From an uncultured Alphaproteobacteria bacterium (GTDB lineage Bacteria; Pseudomonadota; Alphaproteobacteria; CAAHEQ01; UBA3637): a stretch of 11,223 nucleotides of DNA. The notes beneath the pieces were generated by a model, which made no database searches, had not been told where the DNA came from, and worked only from the letters and a program-made list of their open reading frames with translations. Positions 1 to 6,794 of this stretch are shown here, in pieces. Numbering within the stretch: the first letter of the stretch is position 1; each line of letters begins with the position of its first letter. The stretch spans positions 1-11,223 of the forward strand of contig CALGXF010000025.1 in NCBI GenBank assembly GCA_937935995.1, written 5' to 3'. The position numbers and the translations under genes were made by a program.

Positions 1-27
1 CCCCCCACTGTCAACTCTTTTTTACAT

Positions 28-54
28 AAAAAAAAGAGGTTTTATGACCTCTTT
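28..54 (-). terminator. Rho-independent terminator of the suf operon
   Basis: Read on the minus strand, an 8-bp stem AAAGAGGT / ACCTCTTT (positions 54-47 and 40-33) with a 6-nt loop runs directly into a T tract (35-28). It lies about 35 nt past the sufT stop codon and closes the leftward operon. On the plus strand the hairpin is not followed by a good T run, so it is best read as a one-way terminator. Confidence 0.88.
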
Positions 55-89
55 ATTTCCATTCAAAGACGCTCCTCACGAAGCGGCTT

Positions 90-452
90 TTAAATGCCTA
101 AAACCAATTTCAATTCTTCACTTAATCGATCCAATGTCCATGGCGGATCCCATACCAAGGTCACATCAACAACACCCACACCGTTAACAGCCGCCACTGC
201 CGCCGCAACCATCCCCGGCATTTCACCCGCAATCGGGCATGTCGGTGCCGTTAACGTCATTTGAATAAACACATCCCCGTCGGAATGAATGTCAATGTCA
301 TAAATCAGACCCAAACTCCACACATCCAACATCAATTCCGGATCTTGGACTGTTTTTAACGCCTCAATAACCATTTCTTTGGTCGCAACCGGAATTCCTT
401 TCGGAAGCGGTTCGCCCACACGCGCATGAAAATCCGTTGATACATCCGTCAT
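90..452 (-). CDS. sufT: SufT, MIP18/DUF59-family Fe-S assembly protein
   Basis: This 120-residue protein belongs to the MIP18/DUF59 family, whose members help Fe-S cluster maturation or transfer to client proteins in the cytoplasm. Visible signatures are DPEL at 37-40, the SLGLIY segment at 46-51, and TAPTCP with the conserved Cys72, the residue expected to matter for cluster handling. The C-terminal VWDPPW segment is also typical of the family. The start at 452 overlaps the sufS stop as ATGA, with an AGGAG ribosome binding site inside the end of sufS, so translation is probably coupled. It is the last gene before the terminator. SUF-associated DUF59 proteins commonly sit at the end of alphaproteobacterial suf operons. 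Family and context are clear; the exact biochemical role of SufT is less settled in general. Confidence 0.93.
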   Translation of the reverse strand: MTDVSTDFHARVGEPLPKGIPVATKEMVIEALKTVQDPELMLDVWSLGLIYDIDIHSDGDVFIQMTLTAPTCPIAGEMPGMVAAAVAAVNGVGVVDVTLVWDPPWTLDRLSEELKLVLGI

Positions 453-1645
453 GACAACATCTCCTGCGCTTTTTTCAAGCCATTGATAAAAGCCGTTATA
501 TCTTTTTCATCATTATAAAGGCCTAATGATGCCCGAATGCTCCCGGTCACACCAAATCGTTCGTGAATCGGTTGCGCACAATGATGCCCGACACGCACGG
601 CCATCGCCTGTTGATCTAAAATCATAGCAACATCTTGCGGATGCAACCCCACCAGATTAAAACTCACCAAACTTTTTTTATGAGCAGACTTTCCCAAAGG
701 CCGGAAACCCGGAATCTGTGACAATCCGTCAATCATCATTGCCATCAGTCGTTCTTCTGCCGCTTCGATTTCCGGCATTCCGACAGCCGTTACATACTCA
801 ATCGCCGCCCGCAACCCGACTGTTTCGACAATCGCCGGCGTACCGGCTTCAAAACGCGCCGGAGAATCCGCATACACGCTTTTATCCAGATGAACAGACT
901 TAACCATATCGCCGCCGCCTTGCAACGGAGGCAGCGCATTCATGACTTCCCACCGGCCATATAACACCCCGATACCGGTCGGCCCATAAATCTTATGTCC
1001 CGAAAAAGCGTACCAATCACATCCGATAGCCGTTACGTCTACCGGTGCATGAACGACTCCCTGACATCCGTCAATCAAGACCTTTGCACCTGCTTCATGA
1101 CCCAACCGTGTGATTTCCTGAATCGGGAAAATCGTTCCCAACACATTTGACATGTGTGTCATCGCAACCAATTTCGTTTTGTCTGTCAAGGCTGCCCGAT
1201 AAGCATCCATATCCAACAACCCGTCATCCGTCACGTCAATAAATTTTAAAATGACGTCCTTTTCATCTCGCAACAATTGCCATGGCACCAAATTTGAATG
1301 ATGTTCGGCAACGGATAAAACAATCTCATCGCCCGCCTGTAAAGTCCGCCCATAAGTGCCGGCAACCAAATTCATCGCATCAGTAGCACCGCGGGTAAAA
1401 ATAATGTCTTTCGGCCGTGCATGAATAAAATCAGCCACCGTTTGGCGCGCTTGTTCAAAATCATTCGTCGCCATTTCAGATAAATAATAAGCTCCCCGAT
1501 GTACATTTGCATATTCTTTAACCGCCATTTCATACATCGCATCCAAAACAGCTTTCGGTTTCTGGGCAGAGGCTGCACTGTCCAGAAAAACAAGGTCTTT
1601 CCCGTAAATTTTTTGGTTGAAAATCGGAAAATCGGCTTTATGCAT
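449..1645 (-). CDS. sufS: SufS cysteine desulfurase (class V aminotransferase fold, PLP)
   Basis: SufS removes sulfur from L-cysteine as an enzyme-bound persulfide, giving alanine, and feeds it to the SufBCD scaffold. At 398 residues it has normal family length. The N-terminus ADFPIF...LDSAASAQKP (4-30) matches SufS starts. AEHHSN (113-118) and DGCQ (192-195) are cofactor-contact motifs. FSGHKIYGPTG (214-224) carries the PLP lysine, Lys218. RVGHHCAQP (351-359) carries the catalytic Cys356, which marks the SufS/group II type rather than IscS. The start at 1645 overlaps the end of sufD by 8 nt, and its own ribosome binding site is weak, so coupling with sufD is likely. No sufE or sufU lies beside it; the usual sulfur-relay partner must be encoded elsewhere or be absent. 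Confidence 0.97.
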   Translation of the reverse strand: MHKADFPIFNQKIYGKDLVFLDSAASAQKPKAVLDAMYEMAVKEYANVHRGAYYLSEMATNDFEQARQTVADFIHARPKDIIFTRGATDAMNLVAGTYGRTLQAGDEIVLSVAEHHSNLVPWQLLRDEKDVILKFIDVTDDGLLDMDAYRAALTDKTKLVAMTHMSNVLGTIFPIQEITRLGHEAGAKVLIDGCQGVVHAPVDVTAIGCDWYAFSGHKIYGPTGIGVLYGRWEVMNALPPLQGGGDMVKSVHLDKSVYADSPARFEAGTPAIVETVGLRAAIEYVTAVGMPEIEAAEERLMAMMIDGLSQIPGFRPLGKSAHKKSLVSFNLVGLHPQDVAMILDQQAMAVRVGHHCAQPIHERFGVTGSIRASLGLYNDEKDITAFINGLKKAQEMLS

Positions 1646-2255
1646 GTTTCACCATCCAATCCGTAATCTGCGGTTCAAACGAGTCCGGCAACAAATCCGA
1701 CAAAAATCCGTGTATCAGCATTTTTTGTGCTTCTTTACGGTCAATCCCGCGTGTTTGCAAATAAAACAGCTGTGTTTCATCCAAAGCCCCGATAGCCGAC
1801 CCGTGCGCACACTTGACATCATCCGCATAAATTTCCAATTCCGGCACACACGTCACTTTCGCCTCATCCGATAATAAAACGGCACGGTGGTTCTGACTGC
1901 CCTCACACTTTTGACTGTCAAAAGGAATATGAATAACGCCATGATAATCGGCTGTTCCGTTTTCAGCCAACACCCCTTTGACAATTTGAGACGAAACCGT
2001 TTCGGGCACATCATGATAGACATCACATACAATATCGTTCTTTAAATCGGCTGAAGATAAATAAGCAATTTTAATATCGCATGCAGCTTTTTTACCCGTC
2101 AAGTGAACAGTGATTTTTAAAGATTCGCCCTTTAATAAAAAGACGCCTTCATACCGCGCTGCTTCAGGCACGTCAATCACATAGCTGCCCGACGCATCGA
2201 CAACGTCTTCATGAAACAGTTCCGCCGGCATTAAAGTCTTATTTGTAATCCGCAT
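1638..2255 (-). CDS. sufD: SufD, unusually short SufB/SufD-family scaffold subunit
   Basis: SufD forms the SufBC2D scaffold on which new Fe-S clusters are built, and is linked to iron acquisition. The C-terminal core is unmistakable: GSQNHRAVLLSDEAKV (119-134), VPELEIYADDVKCAHG (137-152) with His151 matching the conserved SufD histidine, SAIGALDE (153-160), then the helical LFYLQTRGI...LIHGF tail. At 205 residues it is about half the length of E. coli SufD (about 420). The N-terminal helical domain and much of the beta-helix are missing. The start overlaps the end of sufC by 17 nt, so no room exists for a lost upstream exon-like remnant, and the frame is intact. It is best called a compact SufD, not a pseudogene. 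The remaining beta-strand segment could still pair with SufB. Confidence 0.92.
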   Translation of the reverse strand: MRITNKTLMPAELFHEDVVDASGSYVIDVPEAARYEGVFLLKGESLKITVHLTGKKAACDIKIAYLSSADLKNDIVCDVYHDVPETVSSQIVKGVLAENGTADYHGVIHIPFDSQKCEGSQNHRAVLLSDEAKVTCVPELEIYADDVKCAHGSAIGALDETQLFYLQTRGIDRKEAQKMLIHGFLSDLLPDSFEPQITDWMVKHA

Positions 2256-2982
2256 AGCCTTTTTCTTCCAACGTCAACGCCAAAGATTTATCACCCGTTT
2301 CCACAATGCGCCCGTCGACCATGATATGGATGACATCCGGCACGATATAATCGAGTAATCGTTGATAATGTGTGATTAACAAGAATGACCGGTGCGGTTC
2401 GCGCATAATGCAGACACCTTGTCCGACAACACGCAAAGCATCAATGTCCAAACCGGAATCCATTTCATCTAAAATACAAAAATCCGGTTCCAAAAAGCCC
2501 ATTTGAAGCGTTTCAAGCCGTTTTTTCTCGCCGCCCGAAAAGCCGACATTCACCGGCCGCTTTAACATTTCATCCGTAATGCCCAGCGCCTGTGCGCGCA
2601 CTTTTAACCGTTTAATGAATTGAACCGCATCCAACGGCTTTTCACCCAAATATTTCATTTTGCTGATAAGCGCTTGTTTTAAAAACGAAGCATACGAAAC
2701 ACCCGGAATTTCAACCGGATATTGAAACCCCAAAAAGACCCCTTCGTTCGCCCGTTCATCTGTCCGCAAGGATAACAAGTCTTTGCCTTTAAAACAAATT
2801 TCACCTTCTGTCACTTCATACGCCGGATGCCCCGCAATCACATTTGACAGCGTGCTTTTGCCGGAACCGTTCGGTCCCATAATCGCATGAACCGTTCCGG
2901 GTTCAATTGTCAATGAAAGCCCTTTTAAAATTTCTTTTTCACCCACACGGGCATGCAAATTTTTAATTTCCAATAAAGCCAT
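2239..2982 (-). CDS. sufC: SufC, ABC-type ATPase of the Fe-S scaffold
   Basis: SufC is the soluble ABC ATPase that drives conformational change in the SufB-SufD dimer during cluster assembly. It does not transport. The 247-residue protein has Walker A GPNGSGKST (36-44), Q-loop Gln87 in FQYPVEIPGV, ABC signature FSGGEKKR (148-155), Walker B CILDEMDSGLD (169-179) and switch His205 in ITHY. The D-loop stretch DEMDSGLDIDAL has Met where E. coli SufC has Ser, probably harmless. The start at 2982 lies one nucleotide past the stop of the MazG-like gene, with its AGGG ribosome binding site inside that gene's end. Its own end overlaps sufD. Assignment is secure. Confidence 0.97.
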   Translation of the reverse strand: MALLEIKNLHARVGEKEILKGLSLTIEPGTVHAIMGPNGSGKSTLSNVIAGHPAYEVTEGEICFKGKDLLSLRTDERANEGVFLGFQYPVEIPGVSYASFLKQALISKMKYLGEKPLDAVQFIKRLKVRAQALGITDEMLKRPVNVGFSGGEKKRLETLQMGFLEPDFCILDEMDSGLDIDALRVVGQGVCIMREPHRSFLLITHYQRLLDYIVPDVIHIMVDGRIVETGDKSLALTLEEKGYADYK

Positions 2983-2983
2983 A

Positions 2984-3262
2984 TTACCCTTCTAATCGTC
3001 TTCTTACCTTTTCCAGTTTAACCGGAATTCTTTCTTCAACTGCTTGTTCGATGTCAAAAATATATTTAAGCTGCTCCAGCATAATTTCAACATCTGCCGT
3101 TTCATCAATGAGTTCGTTTAAGTTTTCTTTACCTCGATTGATATTTTTCAAAATCTCTTTTTGCAACTCGCTTATCTCTTCCAAAAGCGTCAAAAGCTGC
3201 GCATGCTTTCCCCAAACATCAATTGCCTTTTTCAACAGTTTCTTGTCAAAATATTGTTTCAT
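2984..3262 (-). CDS. MazG-like all-alpha NTP pyrophosphohydrolase family protein
   Basis: The 92-residue, wholly helical protein shows the two acidic motifs of the MazG/all-alpha NTP-PPase superfamily: LEEISE (27-32, ExxE) and DETADVEIMLEQLKYIF (53-69, with ExxD at Glu54-Asp57). Superfamily enzymes hydrolyse (d)NTPs to the monophosphate and pyrophosphate with Mg2+, often for pool sanitation. The single-domain form with an ADVEIMLEQL stretch resembles small MazG-like proteins common in phages and scattered bacteria. It is locked into the suf operon: its ATG overlaps the sufB stop (ATGA), a GGAAGGAAG ribosome binding site lies in the sufB end, and sufC starts 1 nt after its stop. Substrate and role are unknown. 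It is not a recognised SUF component and may be a recent insertion that kept the operon in frame. Confidence 0.8.
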   Translation of the reverse strand: MKQYFDKKLLKKAIDVWGKHAQLLTLLEEISELQKEILKNINRGKENLNELIDETADVEIMLEQLKYIFDIEQAVEERIPVKLEKVRRRLEG

Positions 3263-4698
3263 CCCACACTTCCTTCCAAGCTGATGCCAATCAACCGGCC
3301 GGCTTCAATCGCAAATTCCATCGGCAATTGCTGCATGACTTCTTTACAAAAACCGTTCACAATCAAAGACACGGCTTCTTCGGGATTTAATCCGCGTTGT
3401 TCACAGTAAAACAATTGTTCATCACTGATTTTAGATGTCGTTGCTTCATGCTCGATACGGGCCGTTTTGTTCACACTTTCCATCACAGGCACCGTGTGCG
3501 CCCCACACTTATTTCCGATTAACAAGCTGTCGCATCTGGAAAAATTACGTCCGTCGGATGCATTTTTTCCCATTTTCACCAACCCGCGGTAGGTTTGGTT
3601 GGAATGTCCCGCAGAAATACCTTTAGACACTATGGTCGAACGCGTGTTTTTCCCGAGATGAATCATTTTGGTTCCTGTATCGGCCTGTTGATAGTTATTT
3701 GTCAGCGCGACCGAGTAAAATTCACCAACGCTGTCATCCCCCAACAGAACGCAGGACGGATATTTCCATGTAATTGCCGAACCGGTTTCGACTTGCGTCC
3801 ATGACAGCTTGGCTCGATTCCGGCAAAGCCCGCGTTTCGTCACGAAGTTATAAATTCCGCCGACACCGTTCTTATCGCCGGGATACCAGTTTTGAACCGT
3901 CGAGTATTTAACTTCGGCATCATCCAACACCACAATTTCCACCACAGCCGCATGCAATTGATTTTCATCACGCTGCGGCGCCGTGCATCCTTCCAAATAA
4001 CTGACATAAGCCCCTTCTTCGGCCACAATCAACGTTCGTTCAAATTGGCCGGAATTGCGCGCATTAATCCGGAAATAACTGGACAATTCCATCGGGCTTT
4101 TGACCCCTTTCGGAATAAACACAAACGAGCCGTCCGAAAAAACCGCACTGTTGAGACACGCAAAAAAGTTATCCGTGTAAGGAACGACCGAACCCAAATA
4201 TTTTTTCACTAAATCCGGATGATTTTTTACCGCTTCGGACATGGAACAAAAAATAATGCCTTGCTCGGCCAACCGAGCCCGATACGTCGTCGCCACCGAG
4301 ACACTGTCAAACACGGCATCCACAGCCACCACACCGGCCAAAGCCTTTTGTTCTTGCAACGGAATACCCAGCTTTTCATAGGTTTTTAAAATCTCGGGAT
4401 CCACCTCATCCAAACTTTTGGGCCCCTCTTTTTTCTTGGGCGCCGTATAATAATACAAATCCTGATAATCAATCGGATCATATTTGATTTTGGCCCAATG
4501 CGGCTCTTTCAACGTCAGCCAATGGTGATACGCTTTTAACCGAAAATCCAAAAGCCAGTCCGGCTCCCCCTTTTTGGCCGAGATAAAACGAATAACCGCT
4601 TCGTTCAAACCTTTGGGCGCCGTTTCCGTTTCAACGTCCGTTTCAAAGCCGTATTTATATGTTTCATCAATAATGTCTTTAATTTCTTTTTGCGCCAT
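3259..4698 (-). CDS. sufB: SufB, Fe-S cluster scaffold subunit
   Basis: SufB is the core scaffold of SufBC2D: it accepts persulfide sulfur and holds the nascent cluster. The 479-residue protein is close to E. coli SufB (495). Conserved parts include FIPKGVKSPMELSSYFRIN (194-212), SYLEGCTAP with Cys238 (matching the sulfur-entry Cys254 of E. coli), SRCDSLLIGNKCGAHTVP with Cys389 (matching cluster-site Cys405), EHEATTSKISDEQLFYC (416-432) with the conserved Glu, and the C-terminal helices ending LIGISLEGSVG. The start at 4698 has an AGAGGC ribosome binding site at 4709-4704. It is the first gene of the operon. No IscR/Rrf2-type regulator gene lies upstream; the next gene is divergent. Very secure. 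Confidence 0.98.
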   Translation of the reverse strand: MAQKEIKDIIDETYKYGFETDVETETAPKGLNEAVIRFISAKKGEPDWLLDFRLKAYHHWLTLKEPHWAKIKYDPIDYQDLYYYTAPKKKEGPKSLDEVDPEILKTYEKLGIPLQEQKALAGVVAVDAVFDSVSVATTYRARLAEQGIIFCSMSEAVKNHPDLVKKYLGSVVPYTDNFFACLNSAVFSDGSFVFIPKGVKSPMELSSYFRINARNSGQFERTLIVAEEGAYVSYLEGCTAPQRDENQLHAAVVEIVVLDDAEVKYSTVQNWYPGDKNGVGGIYNFVTKRGLCRNRAKLSWTQVETGSAITWKYPSCVLLGDDSVGEFYSVALTNNYQQADTGTKMIHLGKNTRSTIVSKGISAGHSNQTYRGLVKMGKNASDGRNFSRCDSLLIGNKCGAHTVPVMESVNKTARIEHEATTSKISDEQLFYCEQRGLNPEEAVSLIVNGFCKEVMQQLPMEFAIEAGRLIGISLEGSVG

Positions 4699-4722
4699 TT
4701 ATCGCCTCTTTAATTGCTCATA

Positions 4723-4751
4723 ACCATGCACCAAAAACGAAAAAATGTCAA
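4723..4751 (-). promoter_or_regulatory. Candidate suf operon promoter
   Basis: On the minus strand a perfect TTGACA -35 box (4751-4746) lies upstream of sufB. Seventeen nucleotides on, the hexamer CATGGT (4728-4723) matches the -10 consensus only at A, T and the final T, so the -10 is poor. A weak -10 would suit a promoter that needs an activator, but I see no convincing IscR, Irr, RirA or Fur operator here. Confidence rests mostly on the -35 and on position. Confidence 0.45.
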
Positions 4752-4767
4752 TATTTACCGATTTTGG

Positions 4768-4807
4768 TTGCAGATTATTTTTTTATCTATTAATCTTTTA
4801 GTATATT
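4768..4807 (+). promoter_or_regulatory. Candidate promoter of the PAS-GGDEF / epimerase / pyk unit
   Basis: Two overlapping options are visible in this AT-rich stretch. TTGCAG (4768-4773) is followed at 17 nt by TAATCT (4791-4796). TATATT (4802-4807) is a better -10 but has only a T-run as its -35. Either would place the transcript start before 4832, and the second puts it so close to the ATG at 4817 that the downstream ATG at 4832 is favoured as the start codon. Confidence 0.4.
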
Positions 4808-4831
4808 TTACGAAATATGAAGGGGTTTATT

Positions 4832-5878
4832 ATGTCGACAACTTGTTTGGAACCGTGGGTACTTGCAACGATTTTTGCAACGGCAACCTGCTTTCTGATT
4901 TTCTTGTATGCTCAATTGCGCATCCGGCACAACCGCATCTGTTTAAACTTAAAAAGCGCCAGCGAATCTTTTGCCGCTCAGTCCAAAGAGTTGGAAGAAC
5001 TCAAGAAAAATAAAAACGACATCTCCGACACGTTTACAACCGAAAACGCCAGAAGCATCATTGTTGCTTTTGATCAAAAAGGTGTCATTACTTACGTTAA
5101 TGATTATGCTGAAGAATTCTTCGGATACACGAAAGATGAACTGCTTAACCACGAAATCATGGGAACCATTATTGCCGCACCGACTCGTAAAGACCCCAAT
5201 CAACCAACTCTTATTGAAAAAATTCTGTTAAATCCCCAACTTTATGTCGATATCGAAACCAAAAACGTGCGCAAAAACGGCGAAGCGGTTTGGATTTCGT
5301 GGACGAACCGCGTCGTTTATGATGAAAACAATAAACCGATTGAAATTCGTTCAGTCGGATTTGACATCACGAAACGCAAACAGTTGGAAGAAAAATTAAA
5401 GTATCTGACATCCATTGACCCGTTGACCGGTGTTTTAAACCGGGCAGCTTTTTTGGACGTCGGGAATCGAGAATTAAAACGAGCCATTCGGTATGACCGG
5501 GCGATTTCTTTATTGGTTTTAAAATTGGATCACTTCCGCGTACTGGGGCAAGAATTCGGTTATAGCTTTGGAGATGAAGCGTTGCAAAAAACAGTTCAAA
5601 TTTGTAAAAATTCCATTCGGGATTCTGATTATCTCGGCCGCATCGGCGATGTTGAGTTTGCTATTTTGTTGCCGGAAACACCGATGGACAACGTTAAGTT
5701 CTTGGAAGAACGGTTGCGTTTGAAAATTCAAGAACAAAATTTAAAAACCGAAATCGGCAATGCGTTTATTACAACAGCTTTCGGAATTGCCGGCCGAATT
5801 GATGAAAAAGATTCGATTGATGCCATGTTGGTCAGGGCCAATCAATCGCTGAAAGAAAACATGCAAAAAGCGAAATAA
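4832..5878 (+). CDS. Membrane-anchored PAS protein with degenerate GGDEF domain
   Basis: The 348-residue protein has one N-terminal membrane helix (about 9-27), a short linker likely to form a coiled coil (about 43-65), a PAS sensor domain (about 69-180, with FDQKGVITYVNDYAEEFFGY and a closing DITKRK) and a GGDEF fold (about 190-342, opening DPLTGVLNR). GGDEF enzymes make cyclic di-GMP, but this active site is altered: the signature reads GRIGDVEF (269-276), the metal Asp of the usual DIDHFK is Lys231 (LKLDHFR), and the substrate Asn/Asp pair is lost. Cyclase activity is unlikely; a receptor or regulatory role is more plausible. An in-frame ATG exists at 4817, but AAGGGG (4820-4825) sits 6 nt before the ATG at 4832, so I chose the latter. 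A 13-nt gap leads to the epimerase gene, so co-transcription is likely. Confidence 0.88.
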   Translation: MSTTCLEPWVLATIFATATCFLIFLYAQLRIRHNRICLNLKSASESFAAQSKELEELKKNKNDISDTFTTENARSIIVAFDQKGVITYVNDYAEEFFGYTKDELLNHEIMGTIIAAPTRKDPNQPTLIEKILLNPQLYVDIETKNVRKNGEAVWISWTNRVVYDENNKPIEIRSVGFDITKRKQLEEKLKYLTSIDPLTGVLNRAAFLDVGNRELKRAIRYDRAISLLVLKLDHFRVLGQEFGYSFGDEALQKTVQICKNSIRDSDYLGRIGDVEFAILLPETPMDNVKFLEERLRLKIQEQNLKTEIGNAFITTAFGIAGRIDEKDSIDAMLVRANQSLKENMQKAK

Positions 5879-5891
5879 GGGAAATTAAAAA

Positions 5892-6794
5892 ATGTCCGAC
5901 GAACTTGTCATTTTACAAAACGAACATCTGGAAGTGGGGATAGCCCCGTTTTGCGGCGGCTCATTGGCGTATTTAAGAACCAAAGGCGAAGCACCGTTTG
6001 ATTTATTGCGGCCGGCTTCTGCGACGGCGTTACAGAAAAAAGACCCCAACGGCATGGCCATGTTCCCGATGTTGCCGTTTACACATCGCATCAAAGGCGG
6101 CAAGTTCACCTATTGGGGCATCACGCGACAAGTTCCCGTTAATCAAGCCGGCATTGCGGATCCCATTCACGGCGACGGATGGAAAACGGCTTGGACTGTT
6201 CAAGACAAAACCGCGACAAGCGTCACTTTGACGATGAAACATGATAAATCCGAAAAAGGGTATCCGTTTTCTTATGAAGCTGAATTAATTTACGCGCTGG
6301 ACGGAGATATTTTAAAAACAACCGTTGTTTTGAAAAATACATCGGTTTTACCGATGCCGTGCGGAATCGGACTGCATCCGTTTTTTGTCAAAACACCTAA
6401 CATCACTTTGCGATTCGGCACTAAAAATGTTTGGTCACATTTGGATGACCCGATTGACCGCCCGTACAAAACACCGGCGGAATGGTCTTTTGAAACACCT
6501 CGTGAAATTAAAGATGCTGAATTCGACACCTGTTTCGGCGGCTTTGACGGAACGGCTGAAGTGATTTGGCCGAAGTTTAAAAAAGCCGTTGAAATGCGTT
6601 CGGATGAAGTCTTTAATCATGTTGTTTTGTATACGCCCCCTCGTAAAAATTTCGTCTGTCTGGAACCAACGACGATGGCTAATAATGCTTTCAACTTGGC
6701 TTCGGAAGGCATCGTCGGCACCGGCATTCAAAGTATCGGCCCCAATGAAACGATTTCCGGTTCCGTCTCATTTACAATTAAGGAACTGGCATGA
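5892..6794 (+). CDS. Aldose 1-epimerase (mutarotase)-family protein
   Basis: The 300-residue protein belongs to the aldose 1-epimerase/galactose mutarotase family (COG2017 type), cytoplasmic beta-sandwich enzymes that interconvert alpha and beta sugar anomers. Key positions are present: FPMLPFTHRIKGGKF (58-72) with the substrate-contact Arg66, DPIHGDGW (90-97) with His93, GIGLHPFF (158-165) with catalytic His162, and VCLEPTT (255-261) with the general-base Glu258. The family covers galactose mutarotases and glucose-6-phosphate epimerase-like proteins, and I cannot tell the substrate. Given that pyruvate kinase follows with an ATGA overlap, a role feeding glucose or hexose phosphate into glycolysis is reasonable inference. 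AAGGGA (5877-5882) upstream supports the start. No signal peptide is seen. Confidence 0.9.
   Translation: MSDELVILQNEHLEVGIAPFCGGSLAYLRTKGEAPFDLLRPASATALQKKDPNGMAMFPMLPFTHRIKGGKFTYWGITRQVPVNQAGIADPIHGDGWKTAWTVQDKTATSVTLTMKHDKSEKGYPFSYEAELIYALDGDILKTTVVLKNTSVLPMPCGIGLHPFFVKTPNITLRFGTKNVWSHLDDPIDRPYKTPAEWSFETPREIKDAEFDTCFGGFDGTAEVIWPKFKKAVEMRSDEVFNHVVLYTPPRKNFVCLEPTTMANNAFNLASEGIVGTGIQSIGPNETISGSVSFTIKELA

Noticed and set aside
2984..3262. The MazG-like gene as an antitoxin or toxin-antitoxin partner
   Set aside because: No partner toxin gene is adjacent; both neighbours are core suf genes. The protein shows catalytic acidic motifs and no DNA-binding antitoxin fold.
3892..4212. A 106-codon plus-strand frame antisense to sufB
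   Set aside because: It lies wholly inside a highly conserved gene, lacks a plausible promoter or ribosome binding site and has no recognisable domain; the same holds for the other antisense frames in sufS, argS and pyk.
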